NCBI GenBank assembly: GCA_015264885.1
Contig: JABZYY010000016.1
Span: 1 to 18,207 of the forward strand
DNA from: Streptococcus sp.
GTDB taxonomy: Bacteria; Bacillota; Bacilli; Lactobacillales; Aerococcaceae
DNA length: 18,207 nucleotides
Direction of reading: 5' to 3'
Shown: one piece after another, positions 6,224 to 14,690 of the stretch
Layout of the letters: each line of letters opens with the position of its first letter
Position numbering within the stretch: the first letter of the stretch is position 1
Notes under the pieces: model-generated
Told to the model about the DNA's origin: nothing
The model's database searches: none
What the model saw: only the letters and a program-made list of their open reading frames with translations
Made by a program: the position numbers and the translations under genes

Positions 6224-7707
6224 TACTGAATTCCTCTCTTCACTTTATTGAATTTCAAGCGAATTTCTTCTAAATTCGAAATTGCTCTACTTTCATAACG
6301 CGTTACAGGTTCTGAAGCCTTGATAATGTCTTGTGCTTCTTTGCGACTTGAAATCACTCCAAGAGTTAGCATTTGTGACAAGATATTTCCAAGTGCACTT
6401 GCTTCGACAGGGCCTGTAATGACTGTACGTCCTGTAAAGTCCGCCGTTAACTGGCAAAGCAATTTGTTTTGAATGCCTCCGCCGACCATTTGAACAGTTG
6501 TCATTTCGTGTTTTGTCAATTGCTCTAATTGCGTAATCGTTTCTAGATAGGTTAAAGCTAAACTTTCTAGAACGACACGAACGATTTGACCTTTCGTTTG
6601 CGGAACTTTTTGTCCACTCACTTTACACCATTCTTTAATTTTTGTTTCCATTTCTCCAGGAGAAGCGAAAACTGGGTCATTTGGATGAATCCAAGTTTGG
6701 TTGTCCGTTACTTCTTCGGCTAATGTGACCATTTCGCCAAAGGCAACTTCTTCCCCTTGCAAGCGCCAGTCGCGTTGTAATTCTTGAATAATCCACATTC
6801 CTGTTGTGTTTTGTAAGAGACGATATTTACCATCAAAACATCCTTCATTTGTAAGTCCTGAGGCAAATGCTTCATCCGTTACAACAGGTTCGTCAGATTC
6901 TGTTCCGACAAGCGACCAAGTACCACATGAAATAAAGACAGTGCCTTTTTCATGTTCATATGGAATCGCAAGTACTGCAGCAGCTGTATCATGTCCAGCC
7001 CCTGCAATCACGTCAAATGGATCTACTTTCAACTCTTGAGTGATGCGTGGTGATAATTGTCTTAAGACCTCACCATTCTTCGTTGGTGTTGTGAACCATT
7101 TACGCGGAATGTCTAAGCGTTCAAACACTTCTTCTGAGAAGTCTTGTGTAAAGATATCCAGTAACCCACTTGTACTTGCAATCGTGTATTCATTTGATAG
7201 CACTCCTGAAAGTAAGTAGTTGATTAAATCTGGGATAAACAACACGCGTTGAACGATATTTCTTAATTGTGGTTTTTCTTGCAAATCTGAATAGATTTGT
7301 AAGACCGTATTAATGGTTGCAGGCTGCACACCTGTTTTTTGGAATAATTCTTTTTTCGAGATAGAGTTATAAAATGACTCCTCGTATCGACCCATTCGAT
7401 TATCTCTGTAACAATGTGGTTGATAGAGCAAATCTCCATTTTGATCTAGATAGGCATAGTCTACTCCCCATGTATCAACAGAGATGGAACGAATCGGAAT
7501 CGAATCTTTGGAAGCCTTCTTGATTCCTTGCTTAATTTCTCCAAACAAGTGCAACAAATTCCAATACAAACCATCATTAAGATTCACCGGTTCGTTTTTG
7601 AACCGATGAACCTCTGATAATTGGAGGGAGTGCCCGTCATAAATCGCCTGCATAACACGTCCTGAACTTGCGCCTAAATCAATGGCTAATAATTTAATCA
7701 AGCTCAT
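6223..7707 (-). CDS. fucK: FGGY-family L-fuculose kinase (rhamnulokinase-like)
   Basis: This 494-residue sugar kinase has the two-domain FGGY fold. It starts with LLAIDLGASSGR (residues 6-17, phosphate loop), has SVDTWGVDYA (76-85), and the ATP-binding GAGHDTAAAV with D240 as the likely catalytic base, followed by SCGTWSLVG. These motifs are of the RhaB (rhamnulokinase) type rather than the Escherichia coli FucK type. The gene lies between the transporter and fucU in an operon with fucI and fucA and without rhamnose isomerase, so it most likely phosphorylates L-fuculose to L-fuculose 1-phosphate. Similar RhaB-like kinases serve fucose operons in other Firmicutes. A GGAGGAGAAA site precedes the ATG. 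Activity on L-rhamnulose as well is possible. Confidence 0.88.
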   Translation of the reverse strand: MSLIKLLAIDLGASSGRVMQAIYDGHSLQLSEVHRFKNEPVNLNDGLYWNLLHLFGEIKQGIKKASKDSIPIRSISVDTWGVDYAYLDQNGDLLYQPHCYRDNRMGRYEESFYNSISKKELFQKTGVQPATINTVLQIYSDLQEKPQLRNIVQRVLFIPDLINYLLSGVLSNEYTIASTSGLLDIFTQDFSEEVFERLDIPRKWFTTPTKNGEVLRQLSPRITQELKVDPFDVIAGAGHDTAAAVLAIPYEHEKGTVFISCGTWSLVGTESDEPVVTDEAFASGLTNEGCFDGKYRLLQNTTGMWIIQELQRDWRLQGEEVAFGEMVTLAEEVTDNQTWIHPNDPVFASPGEMETKIKEWCKVSGQKVPQTKGQIVRVVLESLALTYLETITQLEQLTKHEMTTVQMVGGGIQNKLLCQLTADFTGRTVITGPVEASALGNILSQMLTLGVISSRKEAQDIIKASEPVTRYESRAISNLEEIRLKFNKVKRGIQ

Positions 7708-7737
7708 GTTTTCTCCTCCATTACTAATCCCTATTTT

Positions 7738-8826
7738 TTATTCGTATAGTAAAGCTTTGATTTCTTCGCTATCGATGTTCTTAGCGTCATACCATTTAGA
7801 ACCAGTATCCACGTCTTTAACTGTTTCACCTTTAGCTGCAGCGATTGCTAATTTAACAGCTTGGTAACCAATTTGAACTGGGTCTTGAGTTACAGAACCA
7901 ACGAAGATTCCTTTACGGATAGCATCTTGTTGTAATGCACCTGAGTCGAAACCAACAGCTAAGATTTTGTCTGCGCCAAGTTTAGATTCTTTGAAACCGC
8001 CGTTAGCGTTGATGATTGCTTTTGCAGCGAATTCGTTAGAACCATAGATTGCGATAGTGTCTTCTTTTTCAAGAACTGTAGAAGCTTCAGTTTTACCTGC
8101 AGCATCGTCTACTTGAGCCGGAACACGAACTTCAATAACAACTTTAGCATCAGCTTCAGCTACATCGTTTTTGAATTTGTCATGTCCAGTTACAGCAGTT
8201 TTAATGCCTTTTTTGTTTAACAATTCAACCATTTTATCAATGAAACCTTTTGTTCTTTGAGTGATTGAAAGTGAGTTAACTTCTTGAGAAACAACCCCGA
8301 TACGAACTTTCTTGTCGCCGACTTTGCTTTCAAGTAATTTGAATAAGTGTTCAGCAGCGTTACCACCAGCAGCATGGTTGTCTGTTGATGCAGTAGCTTT
8401 GATAGCTCCTTCTGGTGCTCCTGGAACCCCTGAGTCAAATCCGATAATAGGAATGTTTTTAGATTGTGCTTGTTTAATCGCATCTAATTCTGCTTCAGTA
8501 TCTAATGCAGCTAAAGCGATTGCTTTTGGATTTTTGTTGATCGCATTGTTTAATTGTTCCAATTGTTCTGCGATTGCTGTTTCATTTTGAGGTCCTACGA
8601 AAGTAATTTTAGCACCTAATTCTTGAGCTGCTTTTTCAGCCCCTTTGTTTACAGCTTTCCAGAAGTCATGTTGGAACCCTTTAGCGATTACTTCTACTTT
8701 GAAGTCTCCGCTTGCTTGAGCTTTATTATTTCCACCGTCAGCATTTGATTTATTTGAAGTACATCCTGCTAATAAAGCAGAAGCACAAGCTAGAGTTGCA
8801 ATAGCATATTTGAACGATTTTTTCAT
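7738..8826 (-). CDS. Sugar ABC transporter substrate-binding lipoprotein (RbsB-like, probable fucose)
   Basis: This 362-residue protein starts with a lipoprotein signal: basic MKKSFK, a hydrophobic core, and the lipobox LLAG-C with Cys22 as the lipidated residue. A low-complexity linker rich in Asn, Ser and Ala follows, then a type I periplasmic-binding-protein domain (Peripla_BP_4). Visible family features are GFQHDFWKAVNKGAEKAA at its start, AIALAALDTEA, and GFDSGALQQDAIRKG followed by VTQDPVQIGYQAV near the end. It would capture sugar at the outer face of the membrane and pass it to the permease encoded just upstream. Fucose is inferred from the operon; relatives bind ribose, rhamnose, galactose and autoinducer-2. 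It is the third of three transporter genes and is separated from the permease gene by 76 bases. Confidence 0.9.
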   Translation of the reverse strand: MKKSFKYAIATLACASALLAGCTSNKSNADGGNNKAQASGDFKVEVIAKGFQHDFWKAVNKGAEKAAQELGAKITFVGPQNETAIAEQLEQLNNAINKNPKAIALAALDTEAELDAIKQAQSKNIPIIGFDSGVPGAPEGAIKATASTDNHAAGGNAAEHLFKLLESKVGDKKVRIGVVSQEVNSLSITQRTKGFIDKMVELLNKKGIKTAVTGHDKFKNDVAEADAKVVIEVRVPAQVDDAAGKTEASTVLEKEDTIAIYGSNEFAAKAIINANGGFKESKLGADKILAVGFDSGALQQDAIRKGIFVGSVTQDPVQIGYQAVKLAIAAAKGETVKDVDTGSKWYDAKNIDSEEIKALLYE

Positions 8827-8841
8827 GATTTATTCTCCTTT

Positions 8842-8877
8842 ATATGTCCTTTTTGACCCTTTCTTTGAAGGTGTCTT
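8842..8877 (-). other. Possible small hairpin between permease and binding-protein genes
   Basis: In the 76-base gap on the minus strand, GACACCTT and AAGGGTC can pair over seven base pairs with one bulged A and a short loop. There is no T run, so it does not look like a terminator. Such hairpins sometimes stabilise the mRNA for the abundant binding protein, but this one is short and may be chance. Confidence 0.25.
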
Positions 8878-8902
8878 CCCAACTCATTGTGTCAATATCA
8901 AA

Positions 8903-9886
8903 CTATTTTTTCTTATTCATGCGGATTAAGATATCAGAGTAAACGGCAACGATTACAACGAAACCTGTGATGAATAATTGATAGTGTGGTTGTAAGTCGA
9001 TGTATGGTAAACCAATCTTCAAGACAGACATAATGAATACCCCGATGATTGTACCAACAACTGAACCAACCCCACCGGCAAGTGAAGTACCACCGACAAC
9101 TACTCCGGCGATGGCATCAAGTTCCATACCGTTACCTGTACCAGGAAGGATAGTTGAATAAGTTGCAGCATATGCGATACCAGCTAAACCTGCTAGAAGT
9201 CCACTGATGACATAAGCCATACCTTCCCATTTGATAACGTTTACACCTGAAAGTCTAGTAGCTTCTTTATTTGAACCGATGGCAAAGATGTAACGACCAA
9301 TTTTTGTTTTATTTAAAACAATGGCTGCAATAATCGCTACGACAATCAAGACGATCAACCCGGTTGGAAAATTATCTTGCGTTCTGAATAAGTCTTTGTA
9401 CCAGCCTTCACCAGTTCCACGTAATGGGAACGTTACACTTTGTACGTTTGATACGATTGAGCTTAAACCACGTGAAATCATCATTGTACCAAGTGTTGCG
9501 ATGAATGGTGGTAATCCAAATTTCGCAATTAAAATTCCGTTGAATAATCCAAATACACCCCCAATCACTAATATTGCCAACAATGCTAGCCATAATGGCC
9601 AACCCATTTTTGTATGGAGCACTCCACCAACGATGGCAGAACACATCATTACTGTACCGATTGATAAGTCAATACCGCCGGTGATAATAACGAATGTTAC
9701 CCCAATTGCTAAGAAACCAATGTAATAAGATGCGTCTAAAATGCTGACCGCTGTATCAAACGAACGGAACGATTCACTTGAGACTGCAAAGAATGTGAAA
9801 ATCACGATCAACGCGATTAATGCAATTAATTTTTGTAATCCAACTGATTGTACCAGTTTCGTCCATAGGGACTTTTTCTCTTCCAT
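8903..9886 (-). CDS. Sugar ABC transporter permease (RbsC-like, probable fucose)
   Basis: This 327-residue BPD_transp_2 family permease has about eight to ten hydrophobic segments. Family landmarks are GFLAIGVTFVIITGGIDLSIG near residues 57-77, GLPPFIATLGTMMISRGL, and IGSNKEATRLSGVNV (the cytoplasmic loop that meets the ATPase) followed by AIAGVVVGGTSLAGGVGSVVGT. As in ribose-type systems it would work as a homodimer with the two-domain ATPase. The start is supported by AGAGGT about 7 bases before the ATG, and the gene follows the ATPase stop by 18 bases. Nothing in the sequence fixes the sugar; fucose is inferred from the operon. Confidence 0.92.
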   Translation of the reverse strand: MEEKKSLWTKLVQSVGLQKLIALIALIVIFTFFAVSSESFRSFDTAVSILDASYYIGFLAIGVTFVIITGGIDLSIGTVMMCSAIVGGVLHTKMGWPLWLALLAILVIGGVFGLFNGILIAKFGLPPFIATLGTMMISRGLSSIVSNVQSVTFPLRGTGEGWYKDLFRTQDNFPTGLIVLIVVAIIAAIVLNKTKIGRYIFAIGSNKEATRLSGVNVIKWEGMAYVISGLLAGLAGIAYAATYSTILPGTGNGMELDAIAGVVVGGTSLAGGVGSVVGTIIGVFIMSVLKIGLPYIDLQPHYQLFITGFVVIVAVYSDILIRMNKKK

Positions 9887-9904
9887 ATCAATACCTCTCT
9901 TCGA

Positions 9905-11401
9905 TTATCGATCCGTTGCTAAAGCGAGGATACGTTCTTGAGTTGCTTGACTGATATCAAGTTCCCCTGTTTTACGTCCTTCACACATGACAACAATACG
10001 ATCGCTCATACGTAAAATTTCTGTAAGCTCTGAAGAAATCATAATGATTGATTTTCCTTGAGCTACTAGTTCATTCATTAATGAGTAGATTTCACTTTTC
10101 GCACCAACGTCAATTCCTCGAGTTGGTTCGTCAAAAATTAGAATATCGCTATTTTGTTCTAGCCATTTCGCAATAACAACTTTTTGTTGGTTACCACCTG
10201 ATAAGTTCCGAACTAGTTGTTTCGATGATGGTGTTTTCGTTCTTAATTGTTTAACGAATTCATCACTGACTTTGATAATTTCACCGTCATCGATTAAACC
10301 ACCCTTAATGTACTTATCAAGGTTTGTCATTACTGTGTTATTGGCAATGGTCATATCAACGATACATCCATAACGTTTACGGTCTTCTGAAAGATAACCA
10401 ATACCTTCTCTAATAGCATCTTGAGGATTTTTAATATCAACCTCTTTACCATTAATTTTAATGGTTCCGCTATCTTTCTTATCCGCTCCGAATAGTAAAC
10501 GAGCTACTTCTGTTCGGCCCGCTCCCATTAATCCAGAGAAACCTAAGATTTCACCTTTATGAAGCACAAAGCTAACATCTTTTACGTGGCTTCCTGAGTT
10601 TAAGTGTTCCACTTCTAATACAACAGGTGCTCCTTCTGGTACTGCAGAAACCGCTTTCGGATCTTCGTAAATAGTACGACCAACCATCATTGCGATGATC
10701 TCGTCCTTTGTAGTTTCTTTTGTATTTACAGTTCCAACATATTCCCCGTCCCTCATAACCGTTACACGGTCCGTAATACGGGCAATTTCGTCCATACGGT
10801 GAGAAATATAGATAATTCCTACACCTTTAGCACGTAAGTCATCAATAATTGCGAATAATTCATTAATTTCTGATTCTGTTAACGCTGCTGTTGGTTCGTC
10901 GAAAACAATAATCTTAGCATCCATTGACAATGCTTTGGCAATTTCAACCATTTGTTGTTTACCAACTGTTAAGTTTCCCACTTTTTCTTGTGGATTAATA
11001 TCCAGTTTCAACAATTTGAATAATTCTTTTGCCTTTTTATTTCCGGCATTATCGTTGATGAAGAGACCTTGATTAATTTCTTCACGACCGATGAAGATGT
11101 TTTGAGCCACTGTTAAGTGGTTCATCATATTCAACTCTTGGTGCACGATTACAATCCCATCGTCCATAGCCTCTTTTGGCTTAGAATATTCTACTTGTTT
11201 TCCGTTATAGTGAATCGTTCCTTCATTCGCGCCGTAAATACCTGTCAATACTTTCATCAAAGTGGATTTACCAGCCCCGTTTTCACCCATTAGCGCGTGT
11301 ACTTCACCTGTTCTTAGGTCAAAGTCTACACCTTTTAAGGCTTTTACAGGTCCAAACGATTTCACAATTCCCTTCATTTCAAGAATAACTGGATTACTCA
11401 T
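9905..11401 (-). CDS. Sugar ABC transporter ATP-binding protein, two nucleotide-binding domains (RbsA-like)
   Basis: This 498-residue ATPase holds two fused ABC domains. The first has Walker A GENGAGKST (39-47), a degenerate signature LTVGKQQM (144-151), and Walker B IIVFDEPTAAL (164-174). The second has the altered Walker A GLMGAGRTE, a good signature LSGGNQQKVVIAKWL, and ILIFDEPTRGID. This asymmetric pair is normal for RbsA/MglA/XylG-type sugar importers. The frame can open with a GTG at 11410, but that codon lies inside the AGGTAGGTGAA binding site, so the ATG at 11401 is chosen. The gene overlaps the Lac-type IIA gene by 8 bases, so ABC transporter and PTS proteins are made from one coupled message. 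Confidence 0.93.
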   Translation of the reverse strand: MSNPVILEMKGIVKSFGPVKALKGVDFDLRTGEVHALMGENGAGKSTLMKVLTGIYGANEGTIHYNGKQVEYSKPKEAMDDGIVIVHQELNMMNHLTVAQNIFIGREEINQGLFINDNAGNKKAKELFKLLKLDINPQEKVGNLTVGKQQMVEIAKALSMDAKIIVFDEPTAALTESEINELFAIIDDLRAKGVGIIYISHRMDEIARITDRVTVMRDGEYVGTVNTKETTKDEIIAMMVGRTIYEDPKAVSAVPEGAPVVLEVEHLNSGSHVKDVSFVLHKGEILGFSGLMGAGRTEVARLLFGADKKDSGTIKINGKEVDIKNPQDAIREGIGYLSEDRKRYGCIVDMTIANNTVMTNLDKYIKGGLIDDGEIIKVSDEFVKQLRTKTPSSKQLVRNLSGGNQQKVVIAKWLEQNSDILIFDEPTRGIDVGAKSEIYSLMNELVAQGKSIIMISSELTEILRMSDRIVVMCEGRKTGELDISQATQERILALATDR

Positions 11402-11765
11402 GCATTTCACCTACCTGTTCCAGTTTTGTAATACGCTCTTTTAGCGTTTCTATTTGTTCTTGTTGATTTACAACGATGTTTACAACTTCTAGCAGCAAGT
11501 GGCTGTTCATAAAATGATCTTGCGCATGAACGGAAAGAAGTGTTGGACTAGCACCCTCTCCTCTAATTTCTTGCTGAATCATTTCTGTTTGAACATTATG
11601 CGCTTCAACTCCTTTAACTCTCGCTTCATCAAGGAGGCCTCTTGCAGATGAAATATCACCTGCAAGAGCACTCTTAACGGATTGCATTGCTAAAGTTGTT
11701 ACTTTGCTGCTTTTGACAATGAGTTGCATCAATCGTTGCGTATCTGCTTTTTTTGTTTCGCTCAT
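11394..11765 (-). CDS. Lactose/cellobiose-family PTS IIA component without a local IIC
   Basis: This 123-residue protein matches the all-helical Lac/Cel IIA family. It has an N-terminal helix (MQLIVKSSKVTTLAMQSVKSA), LLDEARVKGVEAHNVQTEMIQ, and LLSVHAQDHFMNSHLLLEV. His80 in VHAQDH is the expected phosphoacceptor, and Asp83, the trimer metal ligand, is kept, so it should be able to accept phosphate from HPr. A glutamine/glutamate-rich C-terminal helix of about 25 residues (QQEQIETLKERITKLEQ) looks like an extra coiled coil. It follows the IIB gene by 4 bases and its last codons form the binding site of the ABC ATPase gene. No Lac-family IIC is found here, so it may have a regulatory role or serve a IIC encoded elsewhere. 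Confidence 0.9.
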   Translation of the reverse strand: MSETKKADTQRLMQLIVKSSKVTTLAMQSVKSALAGDISSARGLLDEARVKGVEAHNVQTEMIQQEIRGEGASPTLLSVHAQDHFMNSHLLLEVVNIVVNQQEQIETLKERITKLEQVGEMHE

Positions 11766-11769
11766 TGGC

Positions 11770-12066
11770 TTAACCTAATAATTCAATCGCTTGTTTTAGA
11801 ACTTCTTCTCCGCGCATGTTTTCAAAGTCATCGTCTGAAATCACAGCAACTGGAACATGAAGTGAAGATTTAGCTTTCTCTTCTAAATAAGCTAGTTGAG
11901 GTCCTAATAATAAGACATCAATATTTTTTAGAGTATCAATCCCAGTAATCCCTACTGAGTAGAATGAGTAATCTAATTTATCACGGTAAATTACTTCTTG
12001 AATGCGTTCAACGAGCATACTTGTTGTTAATCCACCGACACAGGCTAAAATAATTGTTTTTGTCAT
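11770..12066 (-). CDS. Lactose/cellobiose-family PTS IIB component without a local IIC
   Basis: This is a 98-residue IIB domain of the Lac/Cel type. ILACVGGLTTSMLVERI near residues 6-22 contains the P-loop with phosphoacceptor Cys9 (family pattern C-x-x-G-x-[ST]-[ST]-S). The remaining Rossmann-like alternation, with IDVLLLGPQLAYLEEKA and a conserved VAVISDDDFENMRGEEVL, is in place. AAGGAGAG lies about 7 bases before the ATG, and the gene follows fucI by 18 bases. Paired with the IIA gene next to it, it forms a phosphorelay with its phosphorylated residues intact but with no membrane component in the window. Confidence 0.9.
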   Translation of the reverse strand: MTKTIILACVGGLTTSMLVERIQEVIYRDKLDYSFYSVGITGIDTLKNIDVLLLGPQLAYLEEKAKSSLHVPVAVISDDDFENMRGEEVLKQAIELLG

Positions 12067-12084
12067 TTTAGTCTCTCCTTTCTC

Positions 12085-13851
12085 TTACTTATGGATAGGT
12101 CCTAATAGTTGGCATGCACGGTAGTCAGCTGATTCTAAATCTTCTGTTCCGAATAATGACCAGTTCTTAGGTCTGAAGATATCTTCTTCTGCAACGTTAT
12201 GCATATTTACAGGAATACGTAACATTGAAGCAAGAGTGATAAGGTCAGCTCCGATATGTCCATAAGTGATAGCACCGTGGTTTGCACCCCAGTTATTCAT
12301 TACATCGTATACTGACTTGAATGCGCCTTTACCTGTTAAGCGAGGAGCAAACCAAGTTGTTGGCCAACCTGGATCTGTACGGTTATCCAATGTATGGTGT
12401 ACATCTTCAGGTAATTCAAGTGTGTATCCTTCAGCAATTTGTAATACTGGTCCAACGCCTTTCAATAAGTTCAAGCGAACCATTGTCACAGGCATATTTC
12501 CTTTAGATAAGAATCGAGTTGAGTAACCGCCGCCACGGAAGTATTCACGGTTAGCTGCTGGGAAGTCAGTATTTGCAAGCATTGCATCTACTTCACTTTG
12601 TTCTAATTCCCAGAATGGTTTAATCACTGGTTCACCGTTTCTTGTAGCTTGACCAGTACCGTCTAATGTACAAGAACCTGAGTTAATTAAGTGTAAGAAT
12701 CCATTTTCAGCATGACCTTCAAGTTTATGTCCTGTAACACGTTCAACAGCTTCTGGACTCCAGTAAGTACGAACATCCGCAAAGATTTGTGGAGTGTTTG
12801 TTAATAAGTAGTTGAATAGCATTGATACACCGTTTAACGCATCATTTTCAGTTGCGAAGATGTATGGTCTGCGAATTCCGTTCCAGTCAAATTGAGTATT
12901 TAGGAATGTTTCCATGAAGTCTCCGTTAGGGAAGTGGTCTGTCCATTGACGTTGACCTTGGAATCCACCAACAAGAGCGTAGTGACCAACTGCTTCTTCT
13001 TCGAAGCCTAGTTCAGCAAGTCTTGGGTTACCAATCATTAAGTCACGTCCAATTAAGAACATCTTAATCACGAATTCCCATTGTTTATCTTTTTCTTCAC
13101 GGCTTAAAACAAGGTCTTCACGGTTGTGATCGAATCCTTCTTTAACGTTTTCTTTCACCCATTTAAGCGCACGTTCGAATTCTTCGTGATCGTAAATACC
13201 ACGATCGATACGGCGAGTGAATTCAGTCATATCTACTGATTCATTACGCATTCCTAAGTATTCTTGGAAGAAGTTAGGATCTACGATAGAACCACCGATA
13301 CCCATTGATACACTACCCATTGATAAGTAAGCTGTATCTCTCATTAAACCTGTAGCAAGAGCTGCTCTTGCGTAACGTAAGATTTTTTCTTTAACGTCTT
13401 CAGGAATTTCTGTATCTGTTGCTTCTTTTACGTCTTTACCGTAAATTCCGAATGCTGGAATTCCTTTTTGAGCGTGAGAAGCAAGAACTGCTGCTAAGTA
13501 AACAGCCCCTGGTCTTTCAGTTCCGTTGAATCCCCAAATAGCATGTGGAATATCAGGAGACATATCCATTGTTTCACTACCATAGCACCAGCATGGTGTT
13601 ACAGTGATTGTTGCACACACGTTTGATTTCTTGAACAATTCGTGAGACGCTGCTGCTTCTGGTACACGACCAATTGTTGATGGTGAGATCACACATTCAA
13701 CTGGTTGTCCATCAGGGTATTTCAATGTAGACTCGATTAAAGCAGCTACACTCTTCGCCATATTCATTGTTTGAACTTCTAACGATTCGCGAACTCCTTG
13801 GCGACGACCGTCAATAGTTGGGCGAATCCCAATACGTGGATGTTGAATCAT
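12085..13851 (-). CDS. fucI: L-fucose isomerase
   Basis: This 588-residue enzyme converts L-fucose to L-fuculose in the cytosol; the family works as a manganese-dependent hexamer. The length is close to the 591 residues of the E. coli enzyme. The metal ligands known there as Glu337, Asp361 and His528 have matching positions here: E335 in [11 protein letters not shown]359 in IFADVRTYW and H525 in [12 protein letters not shown]. The open frame reaches 13881, but the ATG at 13851 ([15 protein letters not shown]) is preceded by AGGAGGAAT at a good distance and matches the family N-terminus. It follows fucA by 19 bases and is the second gene of the operon. L-arabinose-type isomerisation is not suggested by the sequence. 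Confidence 0.97.
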   Translation of the reverse strand: MIQHPRIGIRPTIDGRRQGVRESLEVQTMNMAKSVAALIESTLKYPDGQPVECVISPSTIGRVPEAAASHELFKKSNVCATITVTPCWCYGSETMDMSPDIPHAIWGFNGTERPGAVYLAAVLASHAQKGIPAFGIYGKDVKEATDTEIPEDVKEKILRYARAALATGLMRDTAYLSMGSVSMGIGGSIVDPNFFQEYLGMRNESVDMTEFTRRIDRGIYDHEEFERALKWVKENVKEGFDHNREDLVLSREEKDKQWEFVIKMFLIGRDLMIGNPRLAELGFEEEAVGHYALVGGFQGQRQWTDHFPNGDFMETFLNTQFDWNGIRRPYIFATENDALNGVSMLFNYLLTNTPQIFADVRTYWSPEAVERVTGHKLEGHAENGFLHLINSGSCTLDGTGQATRNGEPVIKPFWELEQSEVDAMLANTDFPAANREYFRGGGYSTRFLSKGNMPVTMVRLNLLKGVGPVLQIAEGYTLELPEDVHHTLDNRTDPGWPTTWFAPRLTGKGAFKSVYDVMNNWGANHGAITYGHIGADLITLASMLRIPVNMHNVAEEDIFRPKNWSLFGTEDLESADYRACQLLGPIHK

Positions 13852-13870
13852 TTTTATTCCTCCTATTTTT

Positions 13871-14593
13871 CTACACTTCACGAACAGTTCCGTCTGGATT
13901 GTATTTCTTGTATCCTGGGTGGCGTCCTGTTACTTTGTAGTTTTCGCGCATCTTGAACATTTGTTCTAATTTTTCTCTTGAGATTTCTTTTTCTTCAATG
14001 CCTTTTGTTAGTAATAACATTCTTCCGTGGAATGTTGATTTAGCCACGAGTTCTAATGTTTCCATTCTGTAGTATGCTGTAATTACATCACTACCCACTG
14101 TTAATGCACCATGGTTTTCAAGTAACATCACGTCGTGTTCTTGTAAGTATGGTGTAATCGCATCTGGAACTTCCATTGTTGAAGGAACTCCGAATGGTGT
14201 AATTGGAATTGAACCGATAACAATCGCACTTTCAATTAGTGAATAAGTATCTAATGGAATATGTGCTAATGTGAATCCAGTTGCAATTGGTGGATGAGCG
14301 TGAACAACAGCTTTCACATCGTCGCGTTCTTCATAGCAGCGAATATGCATTTTAATTTCGCTTGAAGGACGGAAACCTTCGTTGGCTTCAATCACTTCTC
14401 CTTTCATATTTAACTTAACGAGTTTTTCAGAAGTGATAAAACTCTTACTGATACCTGTTGGTGTTGCGATGATGGTATCCTCATCAATGCGAACTGAAAC
14501 GTTTCCGTCATTGGCAGCAACCCATCCTAGTTGCCACATTTTATGACACACGTCACAAATTTGTTCGCGTACTACTTGTTCATCAAAAGTCAT
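13871..14593 (-). CDS. fucA: L-fuculose-phosphate aldolase (class II)
   Basis: This 240-residue class II aldolase splits L-fuculose 1-phosphate into dihydroxyacetone phosphate and L-lactaldehyde. The zinc site is complete: E79 in [10 protein letters not shown]98 and H100 in VVHAHPPIA, and H161 in LENHGAL. The phosphate-binding elements appear as [13 protein letters not shown] (24-36) and TPTGISKS (44-51). It is about 25 residues longer than the 215-residue E. coli FucA, mainly through a basic C-terminal tail (about 205-240). As first gene of the operon it sits behind a candidate promoter and the divergent operator region, with AAAGGGATG preceding its ATG. Related aldolases act on rhamnulose or ribulose phosphates; fucI next door makes fuculose phosphate the likely substrate. 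Confidence 0.95.
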   Translation of the reverse strand: MTFDEQVVREQICDVCHKMWQLGWVAANDGNVSVRIDEDTIIATPTGISKSFITSEKLVKLNMKGEVIEANEGFRPSSEIKMHIRCYEERDDVKAVVHAHPPIATGFTLAHIPLDTYSLIESAIVIGSIPITPFGVPSTMEVPDAITPYLQEHDVMLLENHGALTVGSDVITAYYRMETLELVAKSTFHGRMLLLTKGIEEKEISREKLEQMFKMRENYKVTGRHPGYKKYNPDGTVREV

Positions 14594-14616
14594 AGTATCA
14601 TCCCTTTCTGATTTCT

Positions 14617-14645
14617 ATCTTAGCAATTAAAGAAAGCGGATACAA
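14617..14645 (-). promoter_or_regulatory. Candidate promoter of the fuc operon
   Basis: On the minus strand an extended -10, TGCTAAGAT (TAAGAT at 14617-14622), lies 17 bases from a weak TTGTAT (14640-14645). A weak -35 would fit a regulated promoter. The transcript would start roughly 15-20 bases before the fucA codons. Confidence 0.5.
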
Positions 14646-14648
14646 TAT

Positions 14649-14663
14649 GTGGAAGCGCTATTG
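14649..14663. promoter_or_regulatory. Candidate CcpA binding site (cre) at the fuc promoter
   Basis: GTGGAAGCGCTATTG keeps the TGNAANCGNW core of cre but deviates at the outer positions. It lies just upstream of the candidate fuc -35 and overlaps the inverted TGAACA motif and the regulator's -35. Carbon catabolite control of the fuc genes would make sense but is inferred. Confidence 0.4.
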
Positions 14664-14690
14664 AACATCCTTCAGGATTTGTGCTATAAT
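14661..14690 (+). promoter_or_regulatory. Promoter of the DeoR-family regulator gene
   Basis: A perfect extended -10, TGCTATAAT (TATAAT at 14685-14690), is preceded by TTGAAC (14661-14666) at 18 bases. The -35 is contained in a TTGAACA operator motif, and three further motifs begin right after the -10, so the regulator very likely controls its own gene. Confidence 0.75.

Noticed and set aside
9321..9725. A 134-codon plus-strand frame opposite the permease gene
   Set aside because: It is a shadow of the permease: no family features, no ribosome binding site, and low-complexity Ile/Asn/Pro composition typical of antisense reading. The same holds for the other plus-strand frames opposite the minus-strand genes.
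7738..11401. The ABC genes as a ribose (rbs) or autoinducer-2 (lsr) system
   Set aside because: Neither rbsK/rbsD-type nor lsrK/lsrF-type partners are present; the neighbours form a full fucose pathway. It is kept as an open specificity question only.
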